A stretch of DNA of 64,000 nucleotides, taken from contig JAKITO010000015.1 of the NCBI GenBank assembly GCA_021648025.1, positions 1-64,000 on the forward strand, read 5' to 3'. The notes beneath the pieces were generated by a model, which saw nothing but the letters and a program-made list of their open reading frames with translations, made no database searches and had not been told where the DNA came from. Shown piece after piece: positions 53,337 to 62,709 of this stretch (positions are counted from its first letter, which is position 1; each line of letters opens with the position of its first letter). The position numbers and the translations under genes were made by a program. Source of the stretch: Paracoccaceae bacterium. GTDB taxonomy: Bacteria > Pseudomonadota > Alphaproteobacteria > Rhodobacterales > Rhodobacteraceae.

Positions 53337-53959
53337 CCATTGAAACCTACATTGTCTATCTTGGCACGGTGCTGATATTTTTTGCCCATCCCCCCGGCCC
53401 CAGCCAGCTTTTGTTTATCGGCGGCTCTGTGCAGCACGGGCTGAAGCGTGCCCTGCCGATCATGGCCGGGGACCTTAGTGCCAATGCAATCCAGATTGTC
53501 ATTGCCGGGTTTGGCCTTGCCAGTCTGATTGCCCTTTCGGCCAGTGCTTTCACAATGCTCAAATATCTTGGTGTGGCTTATCTGATCTGGATCGGTGTCC
53601 GAATGATCCGCGACGCATCGCGCGCCCGTGCGATCAGGCCCGCGCCGTCTCGGGGCGCGCTTTTTCGTCGGGGGTTCATGACCTCTGCCGCCAATCCTTA
53701 TGCGGTGGTATTTTTTGCAGCCTTGTTTCCGCAGTTCATTCAGTCTGACGCCAGCGTCGCGCCGCAAGTGGCGATTCTTGGGATCACCTATCTGGTGATT
53801 GACGGCTCTATTCTTGTCCTGATGGGCGCGTTTGCCACCCGGCTTATGTCAGCCCTTGGGTCGCGGTTTGAACGCTGGCTTAGCATAACATCGGGCGTTG
53901 GCCTGATCCTGGCCGCCATCGCGATTGCGTTGCGCGGCAATATGGAGGAAACAAATTGA
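53333..53959 (+). CDS. LysE family translocator inserted between soeA and soeB
   Basis: A 208-residue exporter of the LysE/RhtB family with six hydrophobic segments; FAHPPGPSQLLFIGGSVQHG is the family's first-helix motif and TSAANPYAVVFFAALFPQF is its central motif. Most relatives export amino acids or similar small compounds. It overlaps soeA by four bases (ATGA) and soeB by four bases (TTGA), so it is part of the operon. The substrate is unknown; sulfite, sulfonate intermediates or an amino acid are possible. Confidence 0.87.
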   Translation: MTIETYIVYLGTVLIFFAHPPGPSQLLFIGGSVQHGLKRALPIMAGDLSANAIQIVIAGFGLASLIALSASAFTMLKYLGVAYLIWIGVRMIRDASRARAIRPAPSRGALFRRGFMTSAANPYAVVFFAALFPQFIQSDASVAPQVAILGITYLVIDGSILVLMGAFATRLMSALGSRFERWLSITSGVGLILAAIAIALRGNMEETN

Positions 53960-54705
53960 CCAATCTACCCGAAGCCACGCAAAAGAAACTTGGGCTGGTG
54001 ATTGATCTGGATACCTGCGTTGGCTGTCATGCCTGCGTGATTTCCTGCAAAGGCTGGAACACCGAAAACTATGGCGCGCCGCTGTCGGATCAGGACCCTT
54101 ACGGTGGGGCCGGGTCGGGGACGTTTTTGAACCGGGTGCATTCGTATGAAGCCAAACCCAAAGACGGCCCGGCGCAGTTGGTGCATTTTCCCAAGTCCTG
54201 CCTGCATTGCGAGGATGCGCCCTGTGTGACGGTGTGCCCGACGGGTGCCAGTTACAAGCGGGTCGAGGACGGGATTGTTCTGGTCAATGAAGACGCCTGC
54301 ATTGGCTGCGGATTATGCGCCTGGGCCTGTCCGTATGGCGCGCGCGAGATGGACGCCGCCGAGGGGGTGATGAAGAAATGCACCCTTTGCGTCGACCGGA
54401 TTTACAACGAGAACCTGCCAGAGGTGGACCGCGAACCAACCTGTGTGCGCACCTGCCCCGCAGGCGCGCGGCATTTTGGTGATTTGGGCGATCCTGACAG
54501 TGACGTCAGCAAGTTGGTGGCCGCGCGTGGTGGTTTTGATCTGATGCCGGAAATGGGCACCAAACCGGTCAACAAATATCTGCCACCACGGCCCAAGGAC
54601 CAGATGGTCGGTGAAATTGATCTGTTGGCCCCGTTGTTGAAACCTGTGGCCGAAGAAACAAGTGGTTTTATGGCCTGGCTTGATAAAACTCTGGAGAAGA
54701 TCTGA
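53956..54705 (+). CDS. soeB: Sulfite dehydrogenase iron-sulfur subunit, SoeB type
   Basis: A 249-residue electron-transfer subunit with four 4Fe-4S clusters. The cysteine groups are CVGCHACVISCKGWN, CLHCEDAPCVTVCPTGA, CIGCGLCAWACPYGA and CTLCVDRI with TCVRTCPAGA, the standard DmsB/PhsB pattern. It passes electrons from SoeA to SoeC. The start codon is TTG at 53956, preceded by GGAGGAA, and overlaps the LysE stop. Its stop overlaps soeC by one base (TGATG). Confidence 0.92.
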   Translation: MTNLPEATQKKLGLVIDLDTCVGCHACVISCKGWNTENYGAPLSDQDPYGGAGSGTFLNRVHSYEAKPKDGPAQLVHFPKSCLHCEDAPCVTVCPTGASYKRVEDGIVLVNEDACIGCGLCAWACPYGAREMDAAEGVMKKCTLCVDRIYNENLPEVDREPTCVRTCPAGARHFGDLGDPDSDVSKLVAARGGFDLMPEMGTKPVNKYLPPRPKDQMVGEIDLLAPLLKPVAEETSGFMAWLDKTLEKI

Positions 54706-55577
54706 TGCATCCGGCACCCTCTGTTATTTTGTTTTCAACCCTGTCCGGGTTGGGGTTTGGCTTGTTGTTCTGGCTGGGCCTGGGCCTTCCCAAGGCCTCT
54801 GGCTGGGTGGCGTTTGTGTTCTTTGTCATTGCCTATCTGCTGGCGGTGGGCGGGCTTTTGGCGTCGACCTTTCATCTGGGACATCCCGAGCGCGCCCTGA
54901 AGGCGTTCAGCCAATGGCGCAGTTCGTGGCTGAGCCGCGAAGGGCTGGCGGCGGTTGCAGCATTGCTGGTGATGGCCGGATTTGGCGCAGGATTGGTGTT
55001 TTTGGACGAAAACTGGCGTATTCTGGGGCTGCTGGGTGCAGTTCTGAGCATTGCTACAGTGTTCACAACCTCAATGATTTATGGCCAGCTTAAAACTGTG
55101 CCGCGCTGGAATATGCCGCTGACACCGGTGATGTTTGTCAGCTTTTCGCTGGCCGGTGGCGCGTTGTTGGCGGGCCAGGTTAACTGGGCGCTGGGCCTGT
55201 TGATCCTGTCCGGGATCGTTCAGGTGGCTTACTGGGTGCTAGGAGACAAGGCCCTGGCCGGGTCCGGGACGACGCTGGCGACGGCGACGGGCCTTGGGGA
55301 CATGGGCAGCTTGCGGGCGTTTGAGCCGCCTCACACCGGGAGCAATTATTTATTGCGGGAATTTGCTTATGTGGTGGCAAGAAAGCACGCAATGAAACTT
55401 CGGTTGATATCACTGGTTCTGATGGCGGGTGTGCCGGTGGCTCTGTTGACGTTGCCGTTTCATCATTGGACGGCGGTGGTTGCGGTTTTGAGCCATTTTA
55501 CCGGAGTGGTTGTGTCACGCTGGTTGTTCTTTGCTGAAGCCGAGCATGTTGTCGGACTGTATTACGGCAAACGATAG
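54705..55577 (+). CDS. soeC: Sulfite dehydrogenase membrane anchor, SoeC type
   Basis: A 290-residue DmsC/NrfD-type membrane subunit with about eight hydrophobic segments. It anchors the complex and passes electrons to quinone. STFHLGHPERALKAFSQWRS and SWLSREG form the quinone-side loop typical of the family. It shares one base with the soeB stop. A GC-rich hairpin and repeat copy E follow. Confidence 0.9.
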   Translation: MHPAPSVILFSTLSGLGFGLLFWLGLGLPKASGWVAFVFFVIAYLLAVGGLLASTFHLGHPERALKAFSQWRSSWLSREGLAAVAALLVMAGFGAGLVFLDENWRILGLLGAVLSIATVFTTSMIYGQLKTVPRWNMPLTPVMFVSFSLAGGALLAGQVNWALGLLILSGIVQVAYWVLGDKALAGSGTTLATATGLGDMGSLRAFEPPHTGSNYLLREFAYVVARKHAMKLRLISLVLMAGVPVALLTLPFHHWTAVVAVLSHFTGVVVSRWLFFAEAEHVVGLYYGKR

Positions 55578-55641
55578 GTGGGGTGGGGGGCAGCCCCCTA
55601 CAGCCCGCCTTATGGACCACAGATAAGTAAGGTTTCGTTAC

Positions 55642-55754
55642 AGCGTTTCGCGTTCAACTTGGATCAAGGTATCACTTTGACCGGCGAGGCGGGGTTTGTT
55701 TTAACAAACGCGTTCGCCGGGCAAAGTGATGTAATTCGAACGCGAAACGCTTTA
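55642..55754. repeat. Palindromic intergenic repeat, full copy E
   Basis: A roughly 112-bp inverted repeat. Outer arms are AGCGTTTCGCGTTC and GAACGCGAAACGCT, extended by ATCACTTTG and CAAAGTGAT. The inner core GGCGAGGCGGGGTTTG with ACAAACGCGTTCGCC closely matches copy A. The dapA TAA (minus strand, 55752-55754) sits in the CTCTAAAGCG end. Confidence 0.78.
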
Positions 55755-56624
55755 GAGGAGACCTGCGTGGGCCATTGCGGCGTCGATGGCGGCTTTGGTG
55801 CTGTCTTCCAGGCTGGTTAGGGGCGAGCGGACTTCGGTTGAACAAAGACCCAGCCGATCAAGCGCATATTTAGAGCCGACAAGACCCGGCTCGATGAAGA
55901 TGGCTTCGTGCAGGGGCATCAGGCGGTCCTGAAGGGCGAGCGCCTTGGTGTAGTCGCCAGCCAGCGTTGCCTTCTGAAATTCGGCACAAAGACCGGGCGC
56001 GACGTTGGCCGTGACCGAAATACAGCCGACCCCACCGTGCGCGTTGTACCCAAGCGCCGAGGCGTCTTCGCCTGAAAGCTGGATGAAATCCGCGCCACAG
56101 CTAATCCGTTGCTGGCTGACGCGGCTCACATCGCCGGTGGCGTCCTTGACGCCGATGATGCGCGGCAAACGGGCCAGTTCGCCCATGGTGGCCGGTGTCA
56201 TGTCGACAATCGAACGACCGGGAATGTTGTAGATGAAGATCGGGATGTCGGCGCAATCATGCGCCGCCGTAAAGTGGGCGATCAACCCGCGCTGGGTGGG
56301 TTTGTTGTAATAAGGTGTGACCACAAGGGCCGCATCAGCCCCCACAGAATGAGCGAATTGGGTGAAACGGATGGTTTCGGCAGTATTGTTGGACCCGGCC
56401 CCGGCGATCACCGGAACACGACCGGCCGCAACTTTGACAACGGTTTTGACCACGATTTCGTGTTCTTCGTGGCTGAGAGTCGGACTTTCACCGGTGGTTC
56501 CGACCGGAACAAGACCGGTGGTGCCTTGCTCAATCTGCCAGTTGACCAGTTTTTTCAAGGTATCCAGGTCCAGTTCACCGTGGCGGAAGGGGGTGACCAG
56601 GGCTGTCATTGAGCCTTTGAACAT
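55752..56624 (-). CDS. dapA: 4-hydroxy-tetrahydrodipicolinate synthase
   Basis: DapA condenses pyruvate with aspartate semialdehyde in lysine and diaminopimelate synthesis. The 290-residue barrel has [31 protein letters not shown] with the active-site tyrosine, [11 protein letters not shown], and the Schiff-base lysine in [14 protein letters not shown] 56624 follows AAGGA; the longer frame to 56717 is unlikely. The stop codon overlaps repeat copy E. It is divergent from the lytic transglycosylase gene, fitting a shared wall theme. Confidence 0.94.
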   Translation of the reverse strand: MFKGSMTALVTPFRHGELDLDTLKKLVNWQIEQGTTGLVPVGTTGESPTLSHEEHEIVVKTVVKVAAGRVPVIAGAGSNNTAETIRFTQFAHSVGADAALVVTPYYNKPTQRGLIAHFTAAHDCADIPIFIYNIPGRSIVDMTPATMGELARLPRIIGVKDATGDVSRVSQQRISCGADFIQLSGEDASALGYNAHGGVGCISVTANVAPGLCAEFQKATLAGDYTKALALQDRLMPLHEAIFIEPGLVGSKYALDRLGLCSTEVRSPLTSLEDSTKAAIDAAMAHAGLL

Positions 56625-56766
56625 GGGGTAATTCCTTAGTTTTGACGTTTGATTGCGGCAGCGCACCGCTGACCCCCTGGGGCGCCCGCAAATTTTGGTT
56701 TCGATCCGGGCGAACACAGGGTATCATCTAAGGCTCTAGCCGTTGTTACCCGGGAATTGCAAGTTA

Positions 56767-58737
56767 ATGACGCGTATTGTGGCGTTTGGTGTTTTGATTT
56801 TTTATTGTGTCTGGTTGCCGATGGCGGCAGGCGCATCTGAGGCTGACCGCCTAACCCAAGCGATGATTGAAATGCGCAAGGGCGATTGGGCCGGGGCGGT
56901 CAAGGCCGCCGGGGCCGACGGATCGTTGGCCAGCGACGTGATCGAATGGCATCGCCTGCGGGCTGGGCGGGGCACAGCGGATCAGGTCATCGCATTTCTT
57001 GAGCGACGGTCCGATTGGCCCGGATTGGCCTGGTTGCGGCAAAAGAGCGAGGCCGCCTTTAACGACGCCGGGACAGCACAAATTCTGGCCTATTTCAAGG
57101 ATCAGCCGCCGCAGGGCGCGGAAGGTGTGTTGATCCACGCCAAGGCGTTGATTGATGACGGCCATGAGGGCGAAGCCCTGGCCGGTGTGGTGGTGGCCTG
57201 GCGGACCTTGGCGATGGGCAAAGGGTTGCAGGCGGCGTACCTGAAATCTTACAATAAGCTGTTGCAGCCACATCACGTGGCCCGGCTTGACCGGATGCTG
57301 TGGGATGGGCATATGTCCAGTGCCGGGCGCATGCTGGGGCTGGTTGATGACGGGCATCGCCTGTTGGCCGAGGCGCGGATCACCTTGATCAACCGTGACG
57401 CTGGGGTCGATACCAGGATTGCGGCCGTGCCGGATGAATTGCAGGACGATCCGGGGCTGGCATTTGGCCGGTTTGTCTGGCGTCACCGCAAGGGCCGCGA
57501 TGAGGATGCCATTTTACTGCTGCTGGAACGCAGCACCAGTGTTGCCGCCCTTGGTGAGCCAGGCAAGTGGACAAAGCGGCGGCGCGGTCTGGCAAGGCAG
57601 GAGATGCGCACCGGCAGTGCGGCGCGCGCCTATCGTATTGCCGCACGTCATTACGCCGAGCCGGATGCCGGTTATGGCTATTCCGACCTGGAGTGGTTGG
57701 CCGGGTTTATCGCGTTACGAAAGCTGAATGATCCGACCACGGCTTTACAGCATTTTCAGCGGTTTGATGCGTCGGTTGAATCGCCGATTTCCAAAGGCCG
57801 GGCCGGGTATTGGATTGGTCGGGCCTATGCGGCGATGGGCAATGCCAAGGAGGCGCACAAAGCCTATGCTTTGGGGGCACAGCATCAGACATCGTTTTAC
57901 GGATTGCTGGCGGCAGAGCGGATCGGACACCCGTTTGATCCGGCTTTGGCCATGCCGGAAACGCCGCCACCGTGGCGGCAGAGCGAATTGATGCAATCCA
58001 GCGTATTGCAGGCCGGGTTGTTATTACTGGCCGCCAAAGAACCCGATATCGCCAAGCGATTCCTGACCCATCTGGTGGAATCGCTTGAGCCAGTTCCTGC
58101 CGCACAATTGGGTGAGATGGTGCTTGAGATGGACCGCCCACATCTGGCCGTGATGATCGGCAAACGCGCCGCGCGTCAGGCTTTGCTGATCCCGGCGGCG
58201 TATTATCCGGTGCATGCGGTCGGGCTTCAAAATCTGCCGATGGCACCTGAGATGACACTGGCAATTGCCAGGCGCGAGAGTGAGTTTAACCCGGTGGTGG
58301 TCAGCGGTGCCGGCGCGCGCGGGCTGATGCAGGTGATGCCGGCCACGGCCAAGTTGGTGGCCCGGAAATTGGGAATTTCGGCCAATCATTCGACTGACCG
58401 GCTGACCAGTGAATGGCGCTATAATGCCATACTTGGTGCCAATTACCTGGCCGGGCTGGCCGGCACCTTTGGTGGCAATGTGATCATGATGTCGGCCGGG
58501 TACAACGCCGGGCCGGGTCGCCCGTTGGGTTGGATGGAACGCTATGGCGACCCCAGGACCGACGCGGTGGATATAGTCGACTGGATCGAGCATATTCCGT
58601 TCAACGAGACACGGAATTATGTAATGCGCGTGGCCGAAAGCCTGCCAATTTATCGCGCCCGGTTGGGTGGTAAAGCCCTGCCTGTGTCGTTTACCGAAGA
58701 ATTGACCGGCTCAACCCTTGCGTCGTTCGCGCCATAG
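56767..58737 (+). CDS. Soluble lytic transglycosylase (Slt-like)
   Basis: Cleaves peptidoglycan glycan strands, leaving anhydro ends. The 656-residue protein has a signal peptide (MTRIVAFGVLIFYCVWLPMA then AGASEA), a long helical superhelix domain, and the C-terminal SLT catalytic domain near residues 495-630: LAIARRESEFNPVVVSGAG has the catalytic glutamate, and GLMQVMPATAKLVARKLG, AGYNAGPGRPLGWM follow. The order and length match Slt70. ATG 56767 follows GGGA; 56743 is an alternative. The 3' end overlaps the convergent EamA gene by 27 bases. Confidence 0.92.
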   Translation: MTRIVAFGVLIFYCVWLPMAAGASEADRLTQAMIEMRKGDWAGAVKAAGADGSLASDVIEWHRLRAGRGTADQVIAFLERRSDWPGLAWLRQKSEAAFNDAGTAQILAYFKDQPPQGAEGVLIHAKALIDDGHEGEALAGVVVAWRTLAMGKGLQAAYLKSYNKLLQPHHVARLDRMLWDGHMSSAGRMLGLVDDGHRLLAEARITLINRDAGVDTRIAAVPDELQDDPGLAFGRFVWRHRKGRDEDAILLLLERSTSVAALGEPGKWTKRRRGLARQEMRTGSAARAYRIAARHYAEPDAGYGYSDLEWLAGFIALRKLNDPTTALQHFQRFDASVESPISKGRAGYWIGRAYAAMGNAKEAHKAYALGAQHQTSFYGLLAAERIGHPFDPALAMPETPPPWRQSELMQSSVLQAGLLLLAAKEPDIAKRFLTHLVESLEPVPAAQLGEMVLEMDRPHLAVMIGKRAARQALLIPAAYYPVHAVGLQNLPMAPEMTLAIARRESEFNPVVVSGAGARGLMQVMPATAKLVARKLGISANHSTDRLTSEWRYNAILGANYLAGLAGTFGGNVIMMSAGYNAGPGRPLGWMERYGDPRTDAVDIVDWIEHIPFNETRNYVMRVAESLPIYRARLGGKALPVSFTEELTGSTLASFAP

Positions 58738-59580
58738 GGTGAACAGGCCGGCGGCGATGATTATGGCCGCCCCCAGGGCCAGATTGGGGCGGATAAGTTC
58801 ACCAAACAGGGTCAGGCCGATGATTGATGCCCAGATCAGGTGGAAATAGGCAAACGGCTGGACCGCACTGGCCTGAGCCATTTCATAACATTTGATCAAC
58901 AACCAGTGGCCGAATACGCCGCTGACACACAACAATCCCATCCAGGCCCAATCCGGTGGCGACATTGCCTGCCAGTGCCAAAGGCCGATTGGGGTCATGA
59001 GTGCCGCGCCGGCAACACCGGTCCAGAAAAAGCTGGTGGCGGTCGTATCACGACGCGCAGCGTACCGCGTCAGCAGGGCATAAAGTGCGAACATCAGGGC
59101 CGAAATCAGCGGGATGATGGCGACCGGGTCAAACACCCCCCTGCCCGGTTGCAGGATGATCAACACACCGACAAAACCGACGGCAATTGCCGCCCAGCGC
59201 CGCCAGCCGACATCTTCGCCCAGCACCGGGCCGGACAGGGCCGCGACCAGCAAAGGATAGCAGATGAATACCGCCTGGCTTTCGATCAGCCCCAGCAGGG
59301 TAAAGCCATAGACGGCAATGCTGACCTCGCCCGCGAGCAGCAGGCCGCGCAGGATTTGCAAGCCGGGTTGCGGCGTGCGGGCGGTGGCGCGGATGCCTCC
59401 GGGGGTGCGGGCGGCGATGCTTAGAACAAAGGCGGCAAAGAACCAATAGCGGATCATCACCACCATCCAGGTGTTGTAATTTCCAGCCAGATGCCTTGAA
59501 ACGCCGTCCTGAAGGGCGAACACCACGGTGGCGGCGATCATCAGGGAAACCCCGGCGCGGACGTTGTTGGTTTGGACCAT
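58711..59580 (-). CDS. DMT superfamily (EamA) transporter
   Basis: A 289-residue ten-helix metabolite carrier of the EamA family. The first repeat contains SLMIAATVVFALQDGVSRHL and ends with GFVGVLIILQPG; the second includes FAYFHLIWASIIGLTLFGEL. The start MVQTNNVRAGVS at 59580 has CAGGC upstream, and 59595 is an alternative. It is related in layout to the transporter at 44940 but not a recent copy. The substrate is unknown. Its end overlaps the convergent transglycosylase gene. Confidence 0.87.
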   Translation of the reverse strand: MVQTNNVRAGVSLMIAATVVFALQDGVSRHLAGNYNTWMVVMIRYWFFAAFVLSIAARTPGGIRATARTPQPGLQILRGLLLAGEVSIAVYGFTLLGLIESQAVFICYPLLVAALSGPVLGEDVGWRRWAAIAVGFVGVLIILQPGRGVFDPVAIIPLISALMFALYALLTRYAARRDTTATSFFWTGVAGAALMTPIGLWHWQAMSPPDWAWMGLLCVSGVFGHWLLIKCYEMAQASAVQPFAYFHLIWASIIGLTLFGELIRPNLALGAAIIIAAGLFTLWRERRKG

Positions 59581-59794
59581 GTCAGATGCCTGCATCAGCC
59601 AGGCTTCGAAGCTGGTGAATGTCAACGGGGTTGGTCTGGCCTGATCGCGCCCATGCGGCCCAGGTGGCGCGCAGGTTAAGGCCGGGGTCAAAGCGGGTCG
59701 AGACGGGAACCTGACCCGTGGTCCAGTCCGGATCGACAAGCTGGCGTGTCATGGTGATCTTCCGCTAAGAGTAACGCAGGGACACTGGAGAAAA

Positions 59795-60844
59795 ATGAAA
59801 GGGTTGGCAATGGTGGATGTAACGGTTCGGGGTGCCGGGGTTTTTGGCCTGTCCATCGCGTTTGCCTGCGCAACGCGGGGGGCATCGGTCTGTGTGGTTG
59901 ACCCGAACGGTGCCGGGTCCGGGTCCAGCGGCGGGTTGGTTGGCGCGTTGGCGCCGCATGTGCCGGAAAACTGGAACGCCAAAAAGGCGTTTCAGTTTGA
60001 GGCGCTGATGATGGCCGAAGGGTTCTGGCGCGACGTTTCCGAAAAAGGTGGAGTATCGCCCGGATATGCCCGCACCGGACGCTTGCAACCGATTGCTGAT
60101 GCAACCGCCCTTGCCTTGGCACACAAGCGGTCTGAGACGGCCACGGACCTGTGGCAGGGTAAGGCAGAATGGCACGTCCGCCCGGCTAAAGCGTTCGGCG
60201 ACTGGAGCCCTCCCAGTGCCACGGGGTATGTAATTCACGACACGCTAAGTGCACGAATGCACCCTCGGCAGGCCTGCGCCGCTTTGGTGGCCGCCTTGAA
60301 GTCCTTGAACGTCGATGTCGTCGCACAAGCCCCGGACCGGGGTGCTGTGATCCATGCCACGGGTGCCGCCGGGCTTGCGACGATCAGCCTTGAGTTGGGG
60401 AAGGCGTTCGGCGCCGGGATCAAAGGTCAATCGGCACTGATGCAGTATGATGCCCGTGACGCGCCGCAAGTGTTTGCCGAAACCCTGCATTTCGTCCCGC
60501 ACGCCGATGGCACCCTTGGCATCGGTTCAACCACCGAACGCGCGTTTGATGACCCGCAGGCCACCGACCACCTGCTGGACGATGTGATTGAACGCGCCCG
60601 CATGGTGATGCCGGTTTTGCGCGACGCCAAGGTGATCGCCCGTTGGGCCGCGGTGCGCCCCCGGGCCAAAAGCCGGGCACCGGTTCTGGGGCCTTACCCT
60701 GGACGGCCCGGGCATTTCATTGCCAATGGCGGGTTCAAGATCGGCTTTGGCGTGGCGCCGAAAGTGGCGCAGGCAATGGCTGATCTGGTGTTGGCCGGTC
60801 AGGACACCATCCCAGATGCGTTTCGGGTTGAAACCTGCTTGTGA
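59795..60844 (+). CDS. FAD-dependent amine/amino-acid oxidoreductase
   Basis: A 349-residue DAO-type flavoenzyme. VTVRGAGVFGLSIAFACATR and VCVVDPN form the FAD-binding Rossmann start, and the C-terminal RPRAKSRAPVLGPYPGRPG with GHFIANGGFKIGFGVAP completes the FAD site. It resembles ThiO / D-amino-acid dehydrogenase relatives; the short length and lack of a membrane anchor favour a soluble glycine or D-amino-acid oxidase. ATG 59795 follows GGAGAAAA. The MaoC gene ends immediately after its stop on the opposite strand. Confidence 0.82.
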   Translation: MKGLAMVDVTVRGAGVFGLSIAFACATRGASVCVVDPNGAGSGSSGGLVGALAPHVPENWNAKKAFQFEALMMAEGFWRDVSEKGGVSPGYARTGRLQPIADATALALAHKRSETATDLWQGKAEWHVRPAKAFGDWSPPSATGYVIHDTLSARMHPRQACAALVAALKSLNVDVVAQAPDRGAVIHATGAAGLATISLELGKAFGAGIKGQSALMQYDARDAPQVFAETLHFVPHADGTLGIGSTTERAFDDPQATDHLLDDVIERARMVMPVLRDAKVIARWAAVRPRAKSRAPVLGPYPGRPGHFIANGGFKIGFGVAPKVAQAMADLVLAGQDTIPDAFRVETCL

Positions 60845-61657
60845 TCAACCATTTCCGGCGCTGGAAACTGTCGCCGTCATAACCAGCCTTGCGTCGCCCG
60901 AGCGCACCCACATATCGGCACCCTTCCGGCACAGATACGCAGGCTCGGGTTGGATCAACGGCGACACGGCGCGAAATTCAAACGCCTTCAACCGGCCCGC
61001 CAGCTGCTCGGCCATCAACATCAGCAGTTGCGCCAGCAACGGACCATGCACCACCAGCCCGCCATAGCCTTCCATATCGCGGGCATAATCCTGATCATAG
61101 TGGATGCGATGGCCATTCATGGTCAGCGCCGAATAGCGAAACAGAAGCGTTGGATCAAAGCTGACCGCCTGCACATCGTTTTCGTCGGTTGGCGCAAGGG
61201 GCACGTCCCGGTCGGGGGCATTGGGGTTGGGATCTTCGCGGTAGACAATATTTTGCTGCTCGCTCAGGCACAGGTGGTCATTTTGGTAAAAATCATGGCG
61301 TAGGGTGACAAACGCCAATGCTCCGCTGCGCCCTTGTTTATGGTGCACTTTCTCGACGATACTTACGCGCCGGGCCTGCTGCCCGGCGATCAGAGGCCTG
61401 TGGAAGGTCAATCGCCCGCCACCCCACATGCGCCGGGGCAGACCGGTATCGGGGATCAATCCGGTTCCGACCTTTGGGTGCCCATCGCGGCCAAGGTTTT
61501 CAGGAGGTTCGGGCGACCAGAAATATAGCTGGTGAAAAAACGGCGGCAAGGGCGCGCCAAAAGTGACGTTGGGTTCAAGCCCCAGCGCCGTCTGCAAGGC
61601 GACAGCCCGGGCCGGATCAAGGATATCGTTTTGACTTGTACGGGCGGGCGCATTCAT
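60845..61657 (-). CDS. MaoC-like hydratase (mesaconyl-CoA / HTD2-like)
   Basis: A 270-residue double hot-dog hydratase. The C-terminal motif RYSALTMNGHRIHYDQDYAR then GLVVHGPLLAQLL is the MaoC hydratase signature; the N-terminal half has RRMWGGGRLTFHRPL, as in mesaconyl-C4-CoA hydratases and fungal Htd2. It probably hydrates an enoyl- or mesaconyl/itaconyl-CoA. No lyase or CoA-transferase partner is next to it. The start MNAPARTSQND at 61657 has a weak ribosome site. It is divergent from the VOC gene by 35 bases. Confidence 0.83.
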   Translation of the reverse strand: MNAPARTSQNDILDPARAVALQTALGLEPNVTFGAPLPPFFHQLYFWSPEPPENLGRDGHPKVGTGLIPDTGLPRRMWGGGRLTFHRPLIAGQQARRVSIVEKVHHKQGRSGALAFVTLRHDFYQNDHLCLSEQQNIVYREDPNPNAPDRDVPLAPTDENDVQAVSFDPTLLFRYSALTMNGHRIHYDQDYARDMEGYGGLVVHGPLLAQLLMLMAEQLAGRLKAFEFRAVSPLIQPEPAYLCRKGADMWVRSGDARLVMTATVSSAGNG

Positions 61658-61692
61658 AGTCAGAGCGTAAGGCACAAAACGAAAGGGTGCAA

Positions 61693-62097
61693 ATGTCCGA
61701 TCAAGCGAAGATATTCGCCTTGGATCACCTGGTTTTGACGGTTGCAGACATTGCTGCAACCGTCAGGTTCTATTGCTCTGTTCTGGGCCTGTCTGAAGAG
61801 GTTTTTCACCCCTGCGACGGGTCCGGACGTCATGCGTTGAAGTTTGGCAGTCAAAAGATCAATCTGCATCCGGCGGCGGCCCCCTTTGCGCCGCATGCCA
61901 GCCATCCCGCCACCGGTTCAGCCGATTTGTGTTTCCTCAGCGATTGGTCGTTGGAGGCGTGGCAGGCGCACCTTGAAAACCACAATGTGGTGATTGAACA
62001 AGGACCGATAGAGCGAACCGGCGCGACCGGGCCGATCGTATCGCTTTATATTCGTGACCCCGACGGCAATCTGATCGAAATCGCCAACCGGGCCTGA
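61693..62097 (+). CDS. VOC family (glyoxalase-like) protein
   Basis: A 134-residue vicinal-oxygen-chelate fold protein with two beta-alpha-beta-beta-beta modules. ALDHLVLTVADIAATVRFY starts the first with a metal histidine, a mid segment has INLHPAAAPFAPHASH, and IRDPDGNLIEI ends the second with a metal glutamate. Enzymatic function is not determinable. The start at 61693 follows AAAGGG; a GTG at 61687 is in frame. Confidence 0.85.
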   Translation: MSDQAKIFALDHLVLTVADIAATVRFYCSVLGLSEEVFHPCDGSGRHALKFGSQKINLHPAAAPFAPHASHPATGSADLCFLSDWSLEAWQAHLENHNVVIEQGPIERTGATGPIVSLYIRDPDGNLIEIANRA

Positions 62098-62119
62098 TGG
62101 GCGGAATTGCCTGGCCTTT

Positions 62120-62659
62120 TTAGCGAATGATCTCAACCTGCAACCGATCCATCAGCGCCTTCAGGGTTTTGATGTAAAGCGCCCCGGTCAGGTGGCCGTT
62201 GTCGTCAAACGCGTCCATGCTGGCGGCTAAATGCACCTCAGGACCGGTGATCAGGCGCGGCTGAAACGGCACAAGGTAGCCACGCAGAACAATCTGCGCC
62301 CGTTCACCCCCGGCACGCCCGGCGGCGGCGGACATGATCGCCACAGGTTTGTCCCGCCAGGGGTTGCCTTTGGTCCGGCTGATCCAGTCCAGTGCATTTT
62401 TCAAAGCACCGGACGGGCCTTTGTTGTATTCAGGCGTCGAGATAATCACCGCGTCGGCAGCGGCAATCTGGTCAGACAGCAATTGCGCCGCCTCGGGGAT
62501 GCCGTTGGCGTCTTCGTAGTCGCCATCATAAAGCGGCAGGTTGATGTCGCCCGTTACAACATCCGACGCGCCAAAAAGGCGGGCCGCTTCGGCCAGCAAC
62601 TTGCGATTGCTGGCCGCACGTCGCAGGGATCCGCTCAGGCCAAGAAGTGTATGTGTCAT
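62120..62659 (-). CDS. NAD(P)H-dependent FMN reductase
   Basis: A 179-residue flavodoxin-fold reductase. LLGLSGSLRRAASNRKLL binds the FMN phosphate, and STPEYNKGPSGALKNALDWI carries the conserved PEYN motif of the NADPH-dependent FMN reductase family. Such enzymes supply reduced flavin or reduce quinones and azo compounds. ATG 62659 follows AGGG. A miniature palindromic repeat lies just upstream, between this gene and the OmpA-lipoprotein gene. Confidence 0.88.
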   Translation of the reverse strand: MTHTLLGLSGSLRRAASNRKLLAEAARLFGASDVVTGDINLPLYDGDYEDANGIPEAAQLLSDQIAAADAVIISTPEYNKGPSGALKNALDWISRTKGNPWRDKPVAIMSAAAGRAGGERAQIVLRGYLVPFQPRLITGPEVHLAASMDAFDDNGHLTGALYIKTLKALMDRLQVEIIR

Positions 62660-62674
62660 AGGTGCCCTATCAAT

Positions 62675-62704
62675 GCGTTTCGCGTACAATTGAACGCGAA
62701 ACGC
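62675..62704. repeat. Palindromic repeat, miniature copy F
   Basis: A 30-bp hairpin of GCGTTTCGCGT and ACGCGAAACGC around ACAATTGA. The outer arms are the same as in copy E, so this is an internally deleted form. It sits five bases beyond the end of the OmpA lipoprotein gene (stop at 62710-62712). Confidence 0.68.
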
Positions 62705-62709
62705 TGTAC

